DNA from: an uncultured Eubacteriales bacterium | GTDB lineage: Bacteria > Bacillota > Clostridia > Peptostreptococcales > Anaerovoracaceae | Assembly (NCBI GenBank): GCA_900545135.1 | Contig: UQXL01000015.1 | Span: 1-56,500 of the forward strand | Direction: 5' to 3' | Length of the DNA: 56,500 bases | Shown: piece by piece, positions 1-7,908 of the stretch | How the letters are laid out: every line of letters begins with the position of its first letter | How positions within the stretch are numbered: position 1 is the stretch's first letter | Notes under the pieces: model-generated | The model's database searches: none | What the model was told of the DNA's origin: nothing | Seen by the model: only the letters and a program-made list of their open reading frames with translations | Position numbers and translations under genes: made by a program

Positions 1-370
1 CTATCTAAAAATGTTGTCATTTTAGCGGCATATTTAATTTTTGCCAACATCAAGGCATCATTCCGCTTGCATATGATGCTCGTCAAAAGGGTAAAGGGGG
101 CTGTGAAGTTTTATTCAAACGCCCTCCAGTCAGCCGAACGGTGATTCAATGGCCGCTTCCTATCGGCGAAGCCGTTATAATCTTATGCGGACATTATACC
201 ACAAGGCCAGTTTGGCCAAGTGATTCAATGAACCCTACCTTGCGGCAACGCCGAACAATACGATGTTGGGTTCATTATACCACAAATCAAGTCTAGCAAA
301 GTGATTCAATAAACGCTTCATTGCAGCGAAGCTGAACAATATGAATATTGCGTTTATTATACCACATTTT
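1..370. repeat. Repeat island R1 (cut by window edge)
   Basis: This gene-free stretch holds one ATGTTG...CAACAT 40-bp element at 11-50, then a linker, then three hairpin units of about 80 bp at 141-204, 219-286 and 299-366. The same parts recur in islands at 13.5-14.6 kb and 24.8-26.2 kb. Element 11-50 and its right flank match element 25243-25282 and its flank, so the rest of a 279-bp four-element module probably lies before base 1. No gene is seen here. Confidence 0.85.
141..366. repeat. Three hairpin units (alpha, beta, gamma) in tandem
   Basis: Each unit runs from TTCAAT through a variable 8-bp stem to ATTATACCACA. The stems are ATGGCCGC/GCGGACAT (149-156 with 187-194), ATGAACCC/GGGTTCAT (228-235 with 268-275) and ATAAACGC/GCGTTTAT (309-316 with 350-357). 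Inside each is a smaller hairpin: CGGC-GAA-GCCG, CGGC-AAC-GCCG and CAGC-GAA-GCTG. Unit spacing is about 80 bp. The reverse strand reads TGGTATAAT, an extended -10 box, at the edge of each unit. Seen directly; the function is unknown. Confidence 0.8.
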
Positions 371-402
371 CCTCCCTGAATACACATAAGATACTTTATT
401 TA

Positions 403-431
403 TTGACAAAAATCATTTGTTTTGTTAGAGT
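403..431 (+). promoter_or_regulatory. Sigma-A-type promoter for the symporter-xpt operon
   Basis: TTGACA at 403-408, a 17-bp spacer and TAGAGT at 426-431. A 7-bp inverted repeat ACTTATT...AATAAGT (438-444 and 454-460) lies at the expected transcription start and could be an operator or a 5' hairpin. No purine riboswitch is visible in the leader. Confidence 0.65.
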
Positions 432-498
432 GAGATTACTTATTGTAAAGAAAAATAAGTGAAGCGTGTGATTTAATAAAACTCAGGAGGAAATTTTG

Positions 499-1905
499 AT
501 GGAACAGAAACAACAAGGAAACCATAAGGGGCAGTTTGGCTCCAATGTAGGGTTCCTGATGGCTGCCGTGGGTTCTGCTGTGGGACTGGGAAATCTCTGG
601 GGATTTCCATATAAGATGGGAGCCAACGGCGGATTTGGATTTTTGATCTTATATCTCATATTGGTAGTGCTCGTAGGCTATGTGATTTTACTGACGGAGC
701 TGGCGCTTGGAAGAAGAACAGGCAAAGGCGTCGTCGGAGCTTATGAGACTTTATCGAAAAAATATGCTTTTATAGGATGGATGGGAGCAATCGCTCCGTG
801 GATGATACTGTCATTTTACTCGATGCTGGGAGGCTATTGCATAAAGTACGCGGTAGCCAATCTGGGAGACTTGTTCGGCGCAGGCTGGGGAACAGGCGGA
901 GAGGACAGTGCAGTCTTCTTTAGTGAATTTACGACAGATATGGCTCAGACGGTCATATTTTCGCTCATATTTGTCATACTTACTGTTATAATCGTGAGAG
1001 GCGGCGTTTCCGGAGGAATAGAGAAGTTTTCCTCTATTGCTATGCCTGCGCTTTTCGTGATGCTGGTTATAGTTATAATAAGGAGCGTGACGCTGCCGGG
1101 GGCGTCTGAAGGACTTGCTTTCATGTTCAAGCCTGACTGGTCTGCGTTCGAGGGCACCGGCTGGATTACGGTGCTTTCCGTTGCCGGAGGACAGATGTTC
1201 TTTTCCCTGTCTCTGGGAATGGCGATCATGATCGCCTACGGTTCATATCTGCCAAAGGAACAGAACCTGGAAAGAAGCGCGCTGGTGATTCCTGTTGCTG
1301 ATACTATAGTTGCGTTGATGGCGGGACTTGCCACCATGCCGGCGGTTTTTGCTTCCGGACTTCAGCCGGGTCAGGGGCCGGGCTTGTTGTTCATAACACT
1401 GCAGACGGTGTTTAGTTCTATGGGGAAGATGGGGCCGCTGTTCGGATTCATGTTTTATGGGTTAGTTTTCATCGCCGCCATAACCTCGTCGATTTCTCTG
1501 CTTGAGGGTATAGTCGCCGTCGCTATGGACAAGTCGATAGAAAAGGGAAGAAAACCTAACAGAAAGAAAATCGCAACAATTCTCGGTGTGAGTATTGCTG
1601 TAACGGCATCTTTAGTGTCGCTGGACGGGCTGGGTGCCAACGGATTCCCGCAGTTCTTCGGACAGAGCACATGGCTTGATGCGATAGATTTGATTTCAGA
1701 GGGCATTTTAATGCCGCTGGGAGCATGCTACTGTGCGATAGTGATTCCTACCCAGTGGGTGGATGAAGAAGCGACGCTTAACGGCAATAAATTCAGAACA
1801 AAGGGTTTTTATGATTTCTGTATAAAATTCGTAGCGCCGATCATGATGGTCATGGTTCTCTTAGGACAGCTTGACAATTTCTTCGGCTTGGGAATGTTCA
1901 GTTAA
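499..1905 (+). CDS. Sodium-dependent transporter, neurotransmitter:sodium symporter (NSS/SNF) family
   Basis: A cytoplasmic-membrane importer that probably couples sodium entry to uptake of an amino acid, as known for the bacterial NSS proteins LeuT, TnaT and MhsT. The N-terminus has the family hallmark GSAVGLGNLWGFPY (about residues 26-39), which forms the unwound part of TM1 that binds sodium and substrate. About 11-12 hydrophobic segments follow, and the 468-residue length fits bacterial members. The start chosen is ATG 499, eight bases after AGGAGG; an in-frame TTG just before it is less likely. xpt follows after 52 bp with no terminator, so the two are probably cotranscribed. The substrate cannot be read from sequence. 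Confidence 0.92.
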   Translation: MEQKQQGNHKGQFGSNVGFLMAAVGSAVGLGNLWGFPYKMGANGGFGFLILYLILVVLVGYVILLTELALGRRTGKGVVGAYETLSKKYAFIGWMGAIAPWMILSFYSMLGGYCIKYAVANLGDLFGAGWGTGGEDSAVFFSEFTTDMAQTVIFSLIFVILTVIIVRGGVSGGIEKFSSIAMPALFVMLVIVIIRSVTLPGASEGLAFMFKPDWSAFEGTGWITVLSVAGGQMFFSLSLGMAIMIAYGSYLPKEQNLERSALVIPVADTIVALMAGLATMPAVFASGLQPGQGPGLLFITLQTVFSSMGKMGPLFGFMFYGLVFIAAITSSISLLEGIVAVAMDKSIEKGRKPNRKKIATILGVSIAVTASLVSLDGLGANGFPQFFGQSTWLDAIDLISEGILMPLGACYCAIVIPTQWVDEEATLNGNKFRTKGFYDFCIKFVAPIMMVMVLLGQLDNFFGLGMFS

Positions 1906-1957
1906 ATCACCCTGAGATTGTTCAGCTAGAAATGACCGGTTACAAAAAGGAGCAAGG

Positions 1958-2536
1958 ATGAACTTTTTAGAAGAGAGAATAGCAAGAGACGGCGTAGTAA
2001 AGGAAGGAAACGTTCTGAAGGTTGACAGTTTTCTTAATCATCAGATGGATATAGAGCTGTTCAATCAGATGGGAGCCGAGTTCAAAAGGCGGTTCAAAGA
2101 TGAAGAAATAAACAAGATCCTGACGATTGAAGCCTCTGGAATAGGAATAGCCTGCATTGCAGCTCAGCATTTCGGAGTGCCTGTGGTCTTCGCCAAGAAG
2201 TCCAAGAGCATAAATCTCGAGGGAGAGATGTATACCGCCGAAGTCGAATCCTTTACCCACAAGAATAAAAATCAGATAATAGTTTCAAGAAAATTTCTCG
2301 GAAAAGAAGATAAAGTCCTTATAATAGATGATTTTCTGGCCAACGGCTGTGCGCTTCAAGGGTTGATCAAAATTGTAGACGAGGCCGGAGCGTCGGTGGC
2401 CGGTATAGGAATTGCAGTCGAAAAAGGATTTCAGCACGGAGGGACGATAATAAGAAATCTGGGATATCATCTGGAATCGCTGGCCATAGTAGACGAGATG
2501 AACTGCGAGACGGGTGAGATCAAATTTAGGGACTGA
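1958..2536 (+). CDS. xpt: Xanthine phosphoribosyltransferase
   Basis: A cytoplasmic purine salvage enzyme that makes XMP from xanthine and PRPP. Length is 192 residues, the usual size. The PRPP-binding signature VLIIDDFLANGCAL lies near residues 120-133, and the ITIEASGIG-like segment near residue 50 is also typical of Xpt. ATG 1958 follows AAGGAG. It is the second gene of a probable operon behind the symporter. In Bacilli xpt is usually controlled by a guanine riboswitch and paired with a purine permease; here no riboswitch is visible and the partner is an NSS transporter. It ends before a bidirectional terminator. Confidence 0.93.
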   Translation: MNFLEERIARDGVVKEGNVLKVDSFLNHQMDIELFNQMGAEFKRRFKDEEINKILTIEASGIGIACIAAQHFGVPVVFAKKSKSINLEGEMYTAEVESFTHKNKNQIIVSRKFLGKEDKVLIIDDFLANGCALQGLIKIVDEAGASVAGIGIAVEKGFQHGGTIIRNLGYHLESLAIVDEMNCETGEIKFRD

Positions 2537-2562
2537 TGCAGACTGATATATAAGAAAATAAA

Positions 2563-2596
2563 AAAAGCCGCTGTTCTTATCTGAACCGCGGCTTTT
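2563..2596. terminator. Bidirectional terminator between xpt and the HAD gene
   Basis: A stem AAAAGCCGC.GTTC paired with GAAC.GCGGCTTTT around a 6-base loop, with one mismatch. An A-run on the left and a T-run on the right let it serve both converging genes. It overlaps the stop codon of the minus-strand gene. Confidence 0.8.
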
Positions 2597-3374
2597 ATTT
2601 CTCCCTGCAGATGTCGCCGACTCCGCTGAGGATCAGTCTCGGCCTGTAAGGAAACAGACTTATGTCCGACGTGGAAGTAACGCCGGAAAGCACCAGAACT
2701 GTGTCCAGCCCGGACTCTATACCGGCAACTATGTCAGTATCCATGCGGTCCCCGATCATTGCAGCTTCATCAGAGTGGATGCCCAGCATGCGCAGACCGG
2801 TTCTCATCATCAGAGGGTTGGGCTTTCCTATGAAATAAGCTTTCTTGCCTGTAGCCATTTCGATGGGCGAGATCAGAGCTCTGCATGCAGGAGCTATTCC
2901 CTCCGTCGTAGGCCCTGTTAAATCTGAGTTGGTACCGATAAGCTTGGCGCCGCCAAGAACAAGGGAAACGGCTTTGTTGACAGTCTCATAGCTGTAGGTA
3001 TGGCTCTCACCGACTATCACGTAATCGGGATTTTTATCTGTGATGGCGATGCCCTCCTGATAGAGCGCGCCTATGAGACCTGAATCGCCGATGACGTAAG
3101 CGCTGCACTGAGGCGACTGTTGCCTGACGAATTTGGCGGTGGCCAGGGCGCTGGTATAAAAATGAGTTTCATCCACGTCGAGCCCCATAGTTTTGAGCTT
3201 AAGCTTCAGTTCGAGCGGAGTTTTGCTGCTGTTGTTGGTCAAGAACAGAAATTCCTTATCGTTCTTGTAAAGCCAGTCCACGAATTCTTTTACGCCGGGC
3301 AGCAGTTTGTCTCCGTGGTAAATAACTCCGTCCATGTCGCATATAAAGCCCCTCTTTGCTTTTAATTTTTCCAT
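2595..3374 (-). CDS. HAD-family hydrolase, NagD/AraL-like (HAD-IIA)
   Basis: A probable cytoplasmic sugar-phosphate or nucleotide phosphatase. HAD motif I is DMDGVIY (about residues 13-19, both Asp present), motif II is LTNNSS (about 45-50), the motif III lysine sits in GKPNP, and motif IV is GDRMDTDI near residue 208. A C2-type cap lies between motifs II and III. The 259-residue length is normal for NagD/AraL proteins. ATG 3374 follows a strong AAAGGAGGTG. It is transcribed alone and converges on xpt. The physiological substrate is unknown; annotation as 4-nitrophenyl phosphatase would be generic. Confidence 0.88.
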   Translation of the reverse strand: MEKLKAKRGFICDMDGVIYHGDKLLPGVKEFVDWLYKNDKEFLFLTNNSSKTPLELKLKLKTMGLDVDETHFYTSALATAKFVRQQSPQCSAYVIGDSGLIGALYQEGIAITDKNPDYVIVGESHTYSYETVNKAVSLVLGGAKLIGTNSDLTGPTTEGIAPACRALISPIEMATGKKAYFIGKPNPLMMRTGLRMLGIHSDEAAMIGDRMDTDIVAGIESGLDTVLVLSGVTSTSDISLFPYRPRLILSGVGDICREK

Positions 3375-3397
3375 ATATTCACCTCCTTTTACATTAT

Positions 3398-3426
3398 ATT
3401 ATACACCAACACTGCGGCTTTTAAAT
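3398..3426 (-). promoter_or_regulatory. Promoter for the HAD gene
   Basis: On the minus strand TATAAT (3398-3403) lies 17 bp from a weak -35 ATTTAA (3421-3426), about 24 bp upstream of the start codon. Confidence 0.5.
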
Positions 3427-3468
3427 TCAGACAGTATAAAATTTATATTAAATTTTTGTGTTTTGCCT

Positions 3469-3540
3469 GTGAACCGCGTTTGTCCGTTAGTTGCGTTTGC
3501 CCGGTGAGCTTCGTTTGGGCGGTAAGCTGCGCATGAGAGC
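3469..3540. repeat. Degenerate 18-bp tandem repeat, four units
   Basis: Units start at 3469, 3486, 3504 and 3522 with the pattern GT.AGCT.CGTTTG..CG. It sits in the 385-bp gap between the divergent HAD gene and argG. The repeat makes a 6-residue repeat in one minus-strand frame, but no convincing gene is seen. Confidence 0.7.
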
Positions 3541-3632
3541 AAAGCCCATGACAAAGCGAAGCTTGGCCGCGCATGGGAATAAAGGCCAGGGCCGGACGGG
3601 GGCTTTGGAAAACTTGATGTTTATGAATTGTA

Positions 3633-3646
3633 AGCATAAATATGCA
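3633..3646. promoter_or_regulatory. Candidate arginine repressor (ArgR/AhrC) box
   Basis: AGCATAAATATGCA is a near-palindrome resembling the ARG-box core TGAATAAATATTCA. It sits about 42 bp upstream of the argG -35 element. The match is by eye and the site is single, so this is an inference. Confidence 0.35.
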
Positions 3647-3687
3647 AAAAAATTTAAAAAAATATATATATTTTCCATAAAACAGTG

Positions 3688-3715
3688 TTGCATTTTCTCA
3701 AGAGTTATGTATAAT
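3688..3715 (+). promoter_or_regulatory. Promoter for argGH
   Basis: TTGCAT at 3688-3693, a 16-bp spacer and a perfect TATAAT at 3710-3715, 44 bp before the argG start codon. Confidence 0.65.
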
Positions 3716-3759
3716 AATTATATTATTTTAATACATAAATTTACAGGAGATATAATGAA

Positions 3760-5028
3760 ATGGAAAAAGAAAAAGTAATTCTGGCATACTCAGGTGGTTT
3801 GGACACCTCCGTCATCATGGCCTGGCTCAAGTAGAACACAGACTTTGATATAATCGCCGTATGCTGCAACGCAGGACAAAAAGAAGATTTTGAAGCCATC
3901 GAAAAGAAAGCACTGGCCACAGGAGCGAGCAAGGCGTATACTCTCGACATCAGAGAAGAATTCATCACCGACTTTATCTGGCCGACGCTGAAAGCCGGGG
4001 CAATCTATGAGGGCCAGTATATGCTGGGAACTTCCATGGCAAGACCGCTGATGGCTAAGAAGCTTGTTGAAGTTGCGGAAAAAGAAAACGCCTTTTACAT
4101 AGCCCACGGATGCACAGGCAAGGGCAACGATCAGGTTCGCTTTGAAGTAACCATAAAAGCCCTCAATCCGGCGATTAAGATCATAGCACCGTGGCGTCAG
4201 TGGGATCTTCATTCGAGAGAAGAGCTGATAGAGTATGCGAAAGCGCACAATATTCCTATCAGTCAGACGACTAAGAAGATATACAGCCGTGATGAAAATA
4301 TATGGCATATAAGCCACGAGGGCGGAGAACTGGAAAATCCTTGGAACGAACATCTGGACAGCATCCATGTCCTCAGCGTTCCTCCTGAGCAGGCGCCCGA
4401 TAAGCCGGAATACGTCGAAATAGACTTTGAAAAGGGCATACCTGTAGCGATCAACGGAGAAAAGATGGACTGCATTTCACTGCTTACTAAGCTGAACGAG
4501 ATGGGCAGCAGAAACGGAGTAGGCACCGCAGACATCATCGAGAACCGTCTCGTGGGCATGAAGTCCAGAGGCGTTTATGAGACGCCGGGCGGAACCATAT
4601 TGTTTGCCGCCCATACGGGACTTGAACAGCTGATCCTAGACAGAGACACGACGCAGTATAAGAATATCGTGGCGCAGAAGTTTTCACAGCTGGTCTATGA
4701 CGGACTTTGGTATACTCCGCTGAGAGAAGCCATAAGCGCTTTCGTCGATTCGACTCAGCAGCTCATCACAGGCACCGTGAGAATGAAGCTTTACAAAGGC
4801 TCGGCAGTGGTCACCGGAAGAAAGGCAGTTTATTCGCTCTATAACGAAGAATTCGCCACATTCAGCAAGGACGAAGTGTATAATCAGAGCGACGCAGAGG
4901 GCTTTATCAACCTGTTCGCGCTGCCGCTCAAGATACGCGCCATACAGAAAATTACCGTAGAAGGGGGAAACCTGAATAATGAAACTTTGGAAAGGAAGGT
5001 TCTCAAAGGCGGCGACTTCATCCGCTGA
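3760..5028 (+). pseudogene. argG: Argininosuccinate synthase with in-frame TAG at codon 25
   Basis: The reading frame from ATG 3760 (AGGAGA nine bases upstream) encodes a full ArgG-like protein of about 422 codons apart from one TAG at 3832-3834. Residues 9-17, AYSGGLDTS, are the ATP-binding PP-loop, followed by VIMAWLK, the stop, then NTDFDIIAV in the same frame. Homologues normally have Glu at about this position. ArgG joins citrulline and aspartate to argininosuccinate using ATP. No start codon (ATG, GTG or TTG) exists between the stop and ATG 4021, so a restarted product would lack the PP-loop. The rest shows no other lesion, and the 3' end overlaps argH by 50 bp. Possible explanations are a recent nonsense mutation, a base-call error, or UAG readthrough; other genes here (argH, 9306, 10395) end in TAG, so UAG is not generally reassigned. 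Confidence 0.85.
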
Positions 5029-6343
5029 TGAATTCAACGCTTCCATCGAATTCGACCAGAGACTTTACAAGGAAGACATAGCCGGAAGCATCGTCCACGC
5101 AAAGATGCTGGCCAAACAGGGAATCATTTCTCAGGAAGAAGCAGCGAAGATCACAGATGCCCTCGCTCAGATCAGGGAAGATATAGAAGCGGGAAAGATA
5201 GAGTTTTCCATAGAGTCGGAAGATATCCACATGAATATCGAGACTATATTGACGGAAAGAATCGGCGATACGGGCAAAAAACTCCATACTGCCAGAAGCA
5301 GGAACGATCAGGTGGCCGTGGACTTTCGCCTCTATCTGAAGAATGAAACAGCTGAAATCGACAAGCTTCTGGCCGGGCTGAACGAAGCACTGCTGAAGCT
5401 GTCGAAGGAGCATACAGACACCGTGATGCCGGGATATACCCATCTGCAGAGGGCGCAGCCGGTCACGCTGGCATATCATCTGTTGGCGTATTATCAGATG
5501 ATTTCAAGGGACAGGGAAAGGTTCGCAGACTGCCTCAAGCGTATAGACAGGCTTCCGCTGGGCAGCGGGGCGCTGGCCGGAACTACTTATGATACGGACA
5601 GGGATTTCCTTGCGAGAGAGCTGGGCTTTTCGCAAGTGCTGCCCAACGGAATGGACGCTGTGGCTGACAGGGATTTTGCCATTGAGTTTGTCCAGTGCTG
5701 CGCCGTGACCATGATGCATCTGTCGAGGTTCTGCGAAGAACTCATCATGTGGAGCACAGTAGAATTCAGCTTCGTGGAGATAGACGACGCCTTTTCCACC
5801 GGAAGCAGCATAATGCCGCAGAAGAAAAATCCCGACATGGCGGAGCTGATAAGGGGCAAGACTGCCAGAGTGTACGGCGACTTGATGACGCTTCTTGCGC
5901 TGTGCAAAGCCCTGCCTATGGCATACAACAAAGACCTGCAGGAGGATAAGCTCCCGGCTTTCGATGCCGTTGACACAGTAAAGGCTTCGGTTTCCATCTT
6001 CACTGAGATGCTCCTGACCATGGAAGTGAAAAGGGAAAATATGGAGCATGCCGCCAAATACGGATATATGAACGCGACAGACGCAGCTGACTATCTTGTG
6101 GCTAAAGGAATACCATTCAGAGACTGTCATGAGATAATAGGCAGGATAGTCCTTTACTGCATCAAAAAAGGCATCGCCATAGAGGAGATGTCAATGGATG
6201 AATTCAAGTCTTTTTCGCCGAAATTTGAAGAGGACATATACGATAAGATTTCTGTCAGAAGCTGTATCAAGGCTAAGAAATCCAAAGGCTCTACGTCTTT
6301 TGCAAGCGTGATGGAGCAGATAAAGGATATAGAGAGCAATTAG
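4979..6343 (+). CDS. argH: Argininosuccinate lyase
   Basis: Splits argininosuccinate into arginine and fumarate, the last step of arginine synthesis, in the cytoplasm. The 454-residue length is typical. Visible family motifs are HTARSRNDQ (about 103-111), GYTHLQ (about 152-157, containing an active-site His) and the fumarase-superfamily signature GSSIMPQKKNPD (about 275-286). ATG 4979 lies inside the 3' end of argG, 50 bp before its stop, so translation is probably coupled. That matters because the argG frame is interrupted early by TAG. No downstream arginine gene follows. Confidence 0.96.
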   Translation: MKLWKGRFSKAATSSADEFNASIEFDQRLYKEDIAGSIVHAKMLAKQGIISQEEAAKITDALAQIREDIEAGKIEFSIESEDIHMNIETILTERIGDTGKKLHTARSRNDQVAVDFRLYLKNETAEIDKLLAGLNEALLKLSKEHTDTVMPGYTHLQRAQPVTLAYHLLAYYQMISRDRERFADCLKRIDRLPLGSGALAGTTYDTDRDFLARELGFSQVLPNGMDAVADRDFAIEFVQCCAVTMMHLSRFCEELIMWSTVEFSFVEIDDAFSTGSSIMPQKKNPDMAELIRGKTARVYGDLMTLLALCKALPMAYNKDLQEDKLPAFDAVDTVKASVSIFTEMLLTMEVKRENMEHAAKYGYMNATDAADYLVAKGIPFRDCHEIIGRIVLYCIKKGIAIEEMSMDEFKSFSPKFEEDIYDKISVRSCIKAKKSKGSTSFASVMEQIKDIESN

Positions 6344-6373
6344 AGACAGATTTGAAAAAGAAGATTTCAGAGA

Positions 6374-6434
6374 ACAGAGGATCACGGTGGCAGGGCGCTT
6401 TATCGGTGTTCTCCCCAGAGGTCCTCTTTTTTTT
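6374..6434 (+). terminator. Possible terminator after argH
   Basis: An AGAGGA...TCCTCT pairing closes a long loop and is followed by a run of eight T (about 6427-6434). The stem is short and the loop about 40 bases, so this is weak. Confidence 0.35.
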
Positions 6435-6460
6435 GCGTTTAATATAGAGATTCGCAGGGG

Positions 6461-6501
6461 CTCAGGATTTTACCGGCAGTTCTCAGGATTTTGCTGTAAG
6501 G
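6461..6501. repeat. 21-bp tandem repeat, two units
   Basis: CTCAGGATTTT starts at 6461 and again at 6482, with partly diverged second halves. It lies in the 388-bp gap between argH and the opine dehydrogenase gene. Confidence 0.75.
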
Positions 6502-6545
6502 TTCCCGCTCCTGTACGGCACGTTTTCAAAGTATTCGCTGCGTGT

Positions 6546-6560
6546 TTCTCAAAATGAGAA
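6546..6560. promoter_or_regulatory. Candidate activator site (TTCTCA-N3-TGAGAA palindrome)
   Basis: TTCTCAAAATGAGAA is a perfect 6-bp dyad centred about 73 bp upstream of the predicted start of the sigma-54 promoter, a usual place for an enhancer-binding protein. A near-identical palindrome recurs at 7850-7864. The link to the activator at 10525 is inference. Confidence 0.45.
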
Positions 6561-6598
6561 TCCAGGAGAAAGAATGGCTGAATTTCAACGTTTATATT

Positions 6599-6614
6599 TT
6601 GGCACGAATTATGC
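6599..6614 (+). promoter_or_regulatory. Sigma-54 promoter (-24/-12)
   Basis: TTGGCACGAATTATGC matches the sigma-54 consensus (TTGGCACG-N4-TTGC) at all but one position, with GG (6601-6602) and GC (6613-6614) correctly spaced. It lies 118 bp before the opine dehydrogenase start, and a sigma-54 activator is encoded in the same cluster. Confidence 0.8.
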
Positions 6615-6731
6615 GTATACATATTTGCAAACGGATGAAACTGGCGGCCGGAGCAAAAGCCAAAGGAAAAGGCAAAAGAAATCGGCCTGAGCTGGCAGCT
6701 AGGAAAAATTAAGAGACAGGAGGTGGAACAA

Positions 6732-7841
6732 ATGAAAAAAGTCACGGTTTTCGGTGCGGGAAACGGCGGCATTACAGCTGCATATCACTTCGCCAAAGAG
6801 GGATACGACGTCTGCATCTATGATTTTGCAGAATTTCCTGCACAGATAAAGGCCATAAAGGAAGCCGGAGGAATCACAGCGCTGGACGAACATCACGGAT
6901 ACCCCATGATACTGGGAGGCTTTGAAAAGATCTCCCTCGCGACCCACGATATCGAAGCGGCGATGAAACATTCCAATCTATATGTGATCGTATGTCCATC
7001 GTTTGCCCAGGAGAAGTTTTTCAGAGATATGCTGCCGTTCCTCAGCGACGAAAGCATAGTAGTCACGATGCCGGCCAACTATGCCAGCCTCGTTTTCAGA
7101 CGGATAATGCTGGAGGCAGGAAAGCAAGACATTAAAGTGCATTTCGTAGATACGATAAGTATCCCTTGGGCGTGCAGACTGGCGGGCGAGGGAGTCACAT
7201 CCATAATGGGCATCAAAAAATTCCTGCCATTAAGCATCTGCCCGAAAGATGCCTCGGAACGCACGGAAGAAGAAATAAGAAATCTTCTGCCGATACCGGC
7301 GGAGATACTCGCCGGTCCCCTTGTCGCCGGACTGGAAAATATCAATTTCGGCGGGCACCCATTGATGACGCTGGCCAATATAGGCCTGCTGGAGAATTTC
7401 AACGGCAATTTCAATTATTACAGAGACTGCTGCAGCACGGCGACGGCCAATGCGGCTCAGAAGATGGACGAGGAGCGCCTTCAGGTGGGAAAGGCACTGG
7501 GAATCAAGCTCAGGACAGAGCTTGAAGCGATGAATTCCCTTTACGGCATGAACGAATCGTCGGTCTACGATTTCAACAGAAAGTCATCGTCCCACGGAAA
7601 GATAGACAGCGCTCCAAATTCCTCCAAAGCGAGGTATATCACAGAGGACGTGCCATATCTGCTTGTTCCGTGCAGCCAGCTGGCGAAACTGTGCGGCGTT
7701 GAAACTCCGGTGATAGACGCATGCATAACTCTGGCCGGAGCATATAACGATGAAGATTATCAGGTGTCAGGCCGTACTTTGGAAAAAATGGGTCTTTCAG
7801 GTATGAGCCCTGCGCAGCTAAAAGAAAAGTTCTCAAATTGA
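6732..7841 (+). CDS. NAD(P)-dependent octopine/nopaline-type (opine) dehydrogenase
   Basis: Opine dehydrogenases reversibly join an amino acid to a keto acid by reductive condensation, or run backwards to release the amino acid. Residues 3-25 form a Rossmann dinucleotide site (VTVFGAGNGGITAAY). The C-terminal half has the all-helical octopine DH domain pattern, including the NFGGHPLMTLAN segment near residue 205. At 369 residues it is the normal family length. The start is ATG 6732, eight bases after AGGAGG; an upstream GTG at 6723 is within that ribosome binding site. It is first in a cluster with a YfcC antiporter (67 bp downstream) and an ornithine-cyclodeaminase homologue, behind a sigma-54 promoter. 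The context favours catabolism of an opine or imino acid, but the substrate is unknown. Confidence 0.85.
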   Translation: MKKVTVFGAGNGGITAAYHFAKEGYDVCIYDFAEFPAQIKAIKEAGGITALDEHHGYPMILGGFEKISLATHDIEAAMKHSNLYVIVCPSFAQEKFFRDMLPFLSDESIVVTMPANYASLVFRRIMLEAGKQDIKVHFVDTISIPWACRLAGEGVTSIMGIKKFLPLSICPKDASERTEEEIRNLLPIPAEILAGPLVAGLENINFGGHPLMTLANIGLLENFNGNFNYYRDCCSTATANAAQKMDEERLQVGKALGIKLRTELEAMNSLYGMNESSVYDFNRKSSSHGKIDSAPNSSKARYITEDVPYLLVPCSQLAKLCGVETPVIDACITLAGAYNDEDYQVSGRTLEKMGLSGMSPAQLKEKFSN

Positions 7842-7864
7842 GATCGAAGTTCTCAGATTGAGAA
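7830..7864. repeat. 20-bp tandem repeat carrying TTCTCA...TGAGA palindromes
   Basis: AAGTTCTCA.ATTGAGA is present twice, 20 bp apart. The first copy overlaps the final codons and stop of the opine dehydrogenase. The second, TTCTCAGATTGAGAA (7850-7864), is a full palindrome like that at 6546. It may be an extra binding site or only a local duplication. Confidence 0.6.
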
Positions 7865-7908
7865 TCTAAGCCCGCTAAAAAGCTAAAAGCGAAAAAAGGA
7901 GCAGTAAA

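Noticed and set aside
371..498. Guanine/xanthine riboswitch for the symporter-xpt operon
   Set aside because: The leader is about 60 nt and lacks the conserved loop sequences of purine riboswitches.
3443..3778. Overlapping short frames on both strands upstream of argG
   Set aside because: They are produced by the 18-bp tandem repeat and the argG leader; the plus-strand one ends at MKWKKKK inside argG and would only compete with its start.
3760..5028. General UAG reassignment in this organism
   Set aside because: argH, the YfcC gene, the cyclodeaminase-like gene and ybaK all end in TAG at sensible places with normal neighbours.
5695..5949. Antisense and overlapping frames inside argH and other genes
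   Set aside because: They are shadows of well-supported genes, with no ribosome binding site or family pattern of their own.
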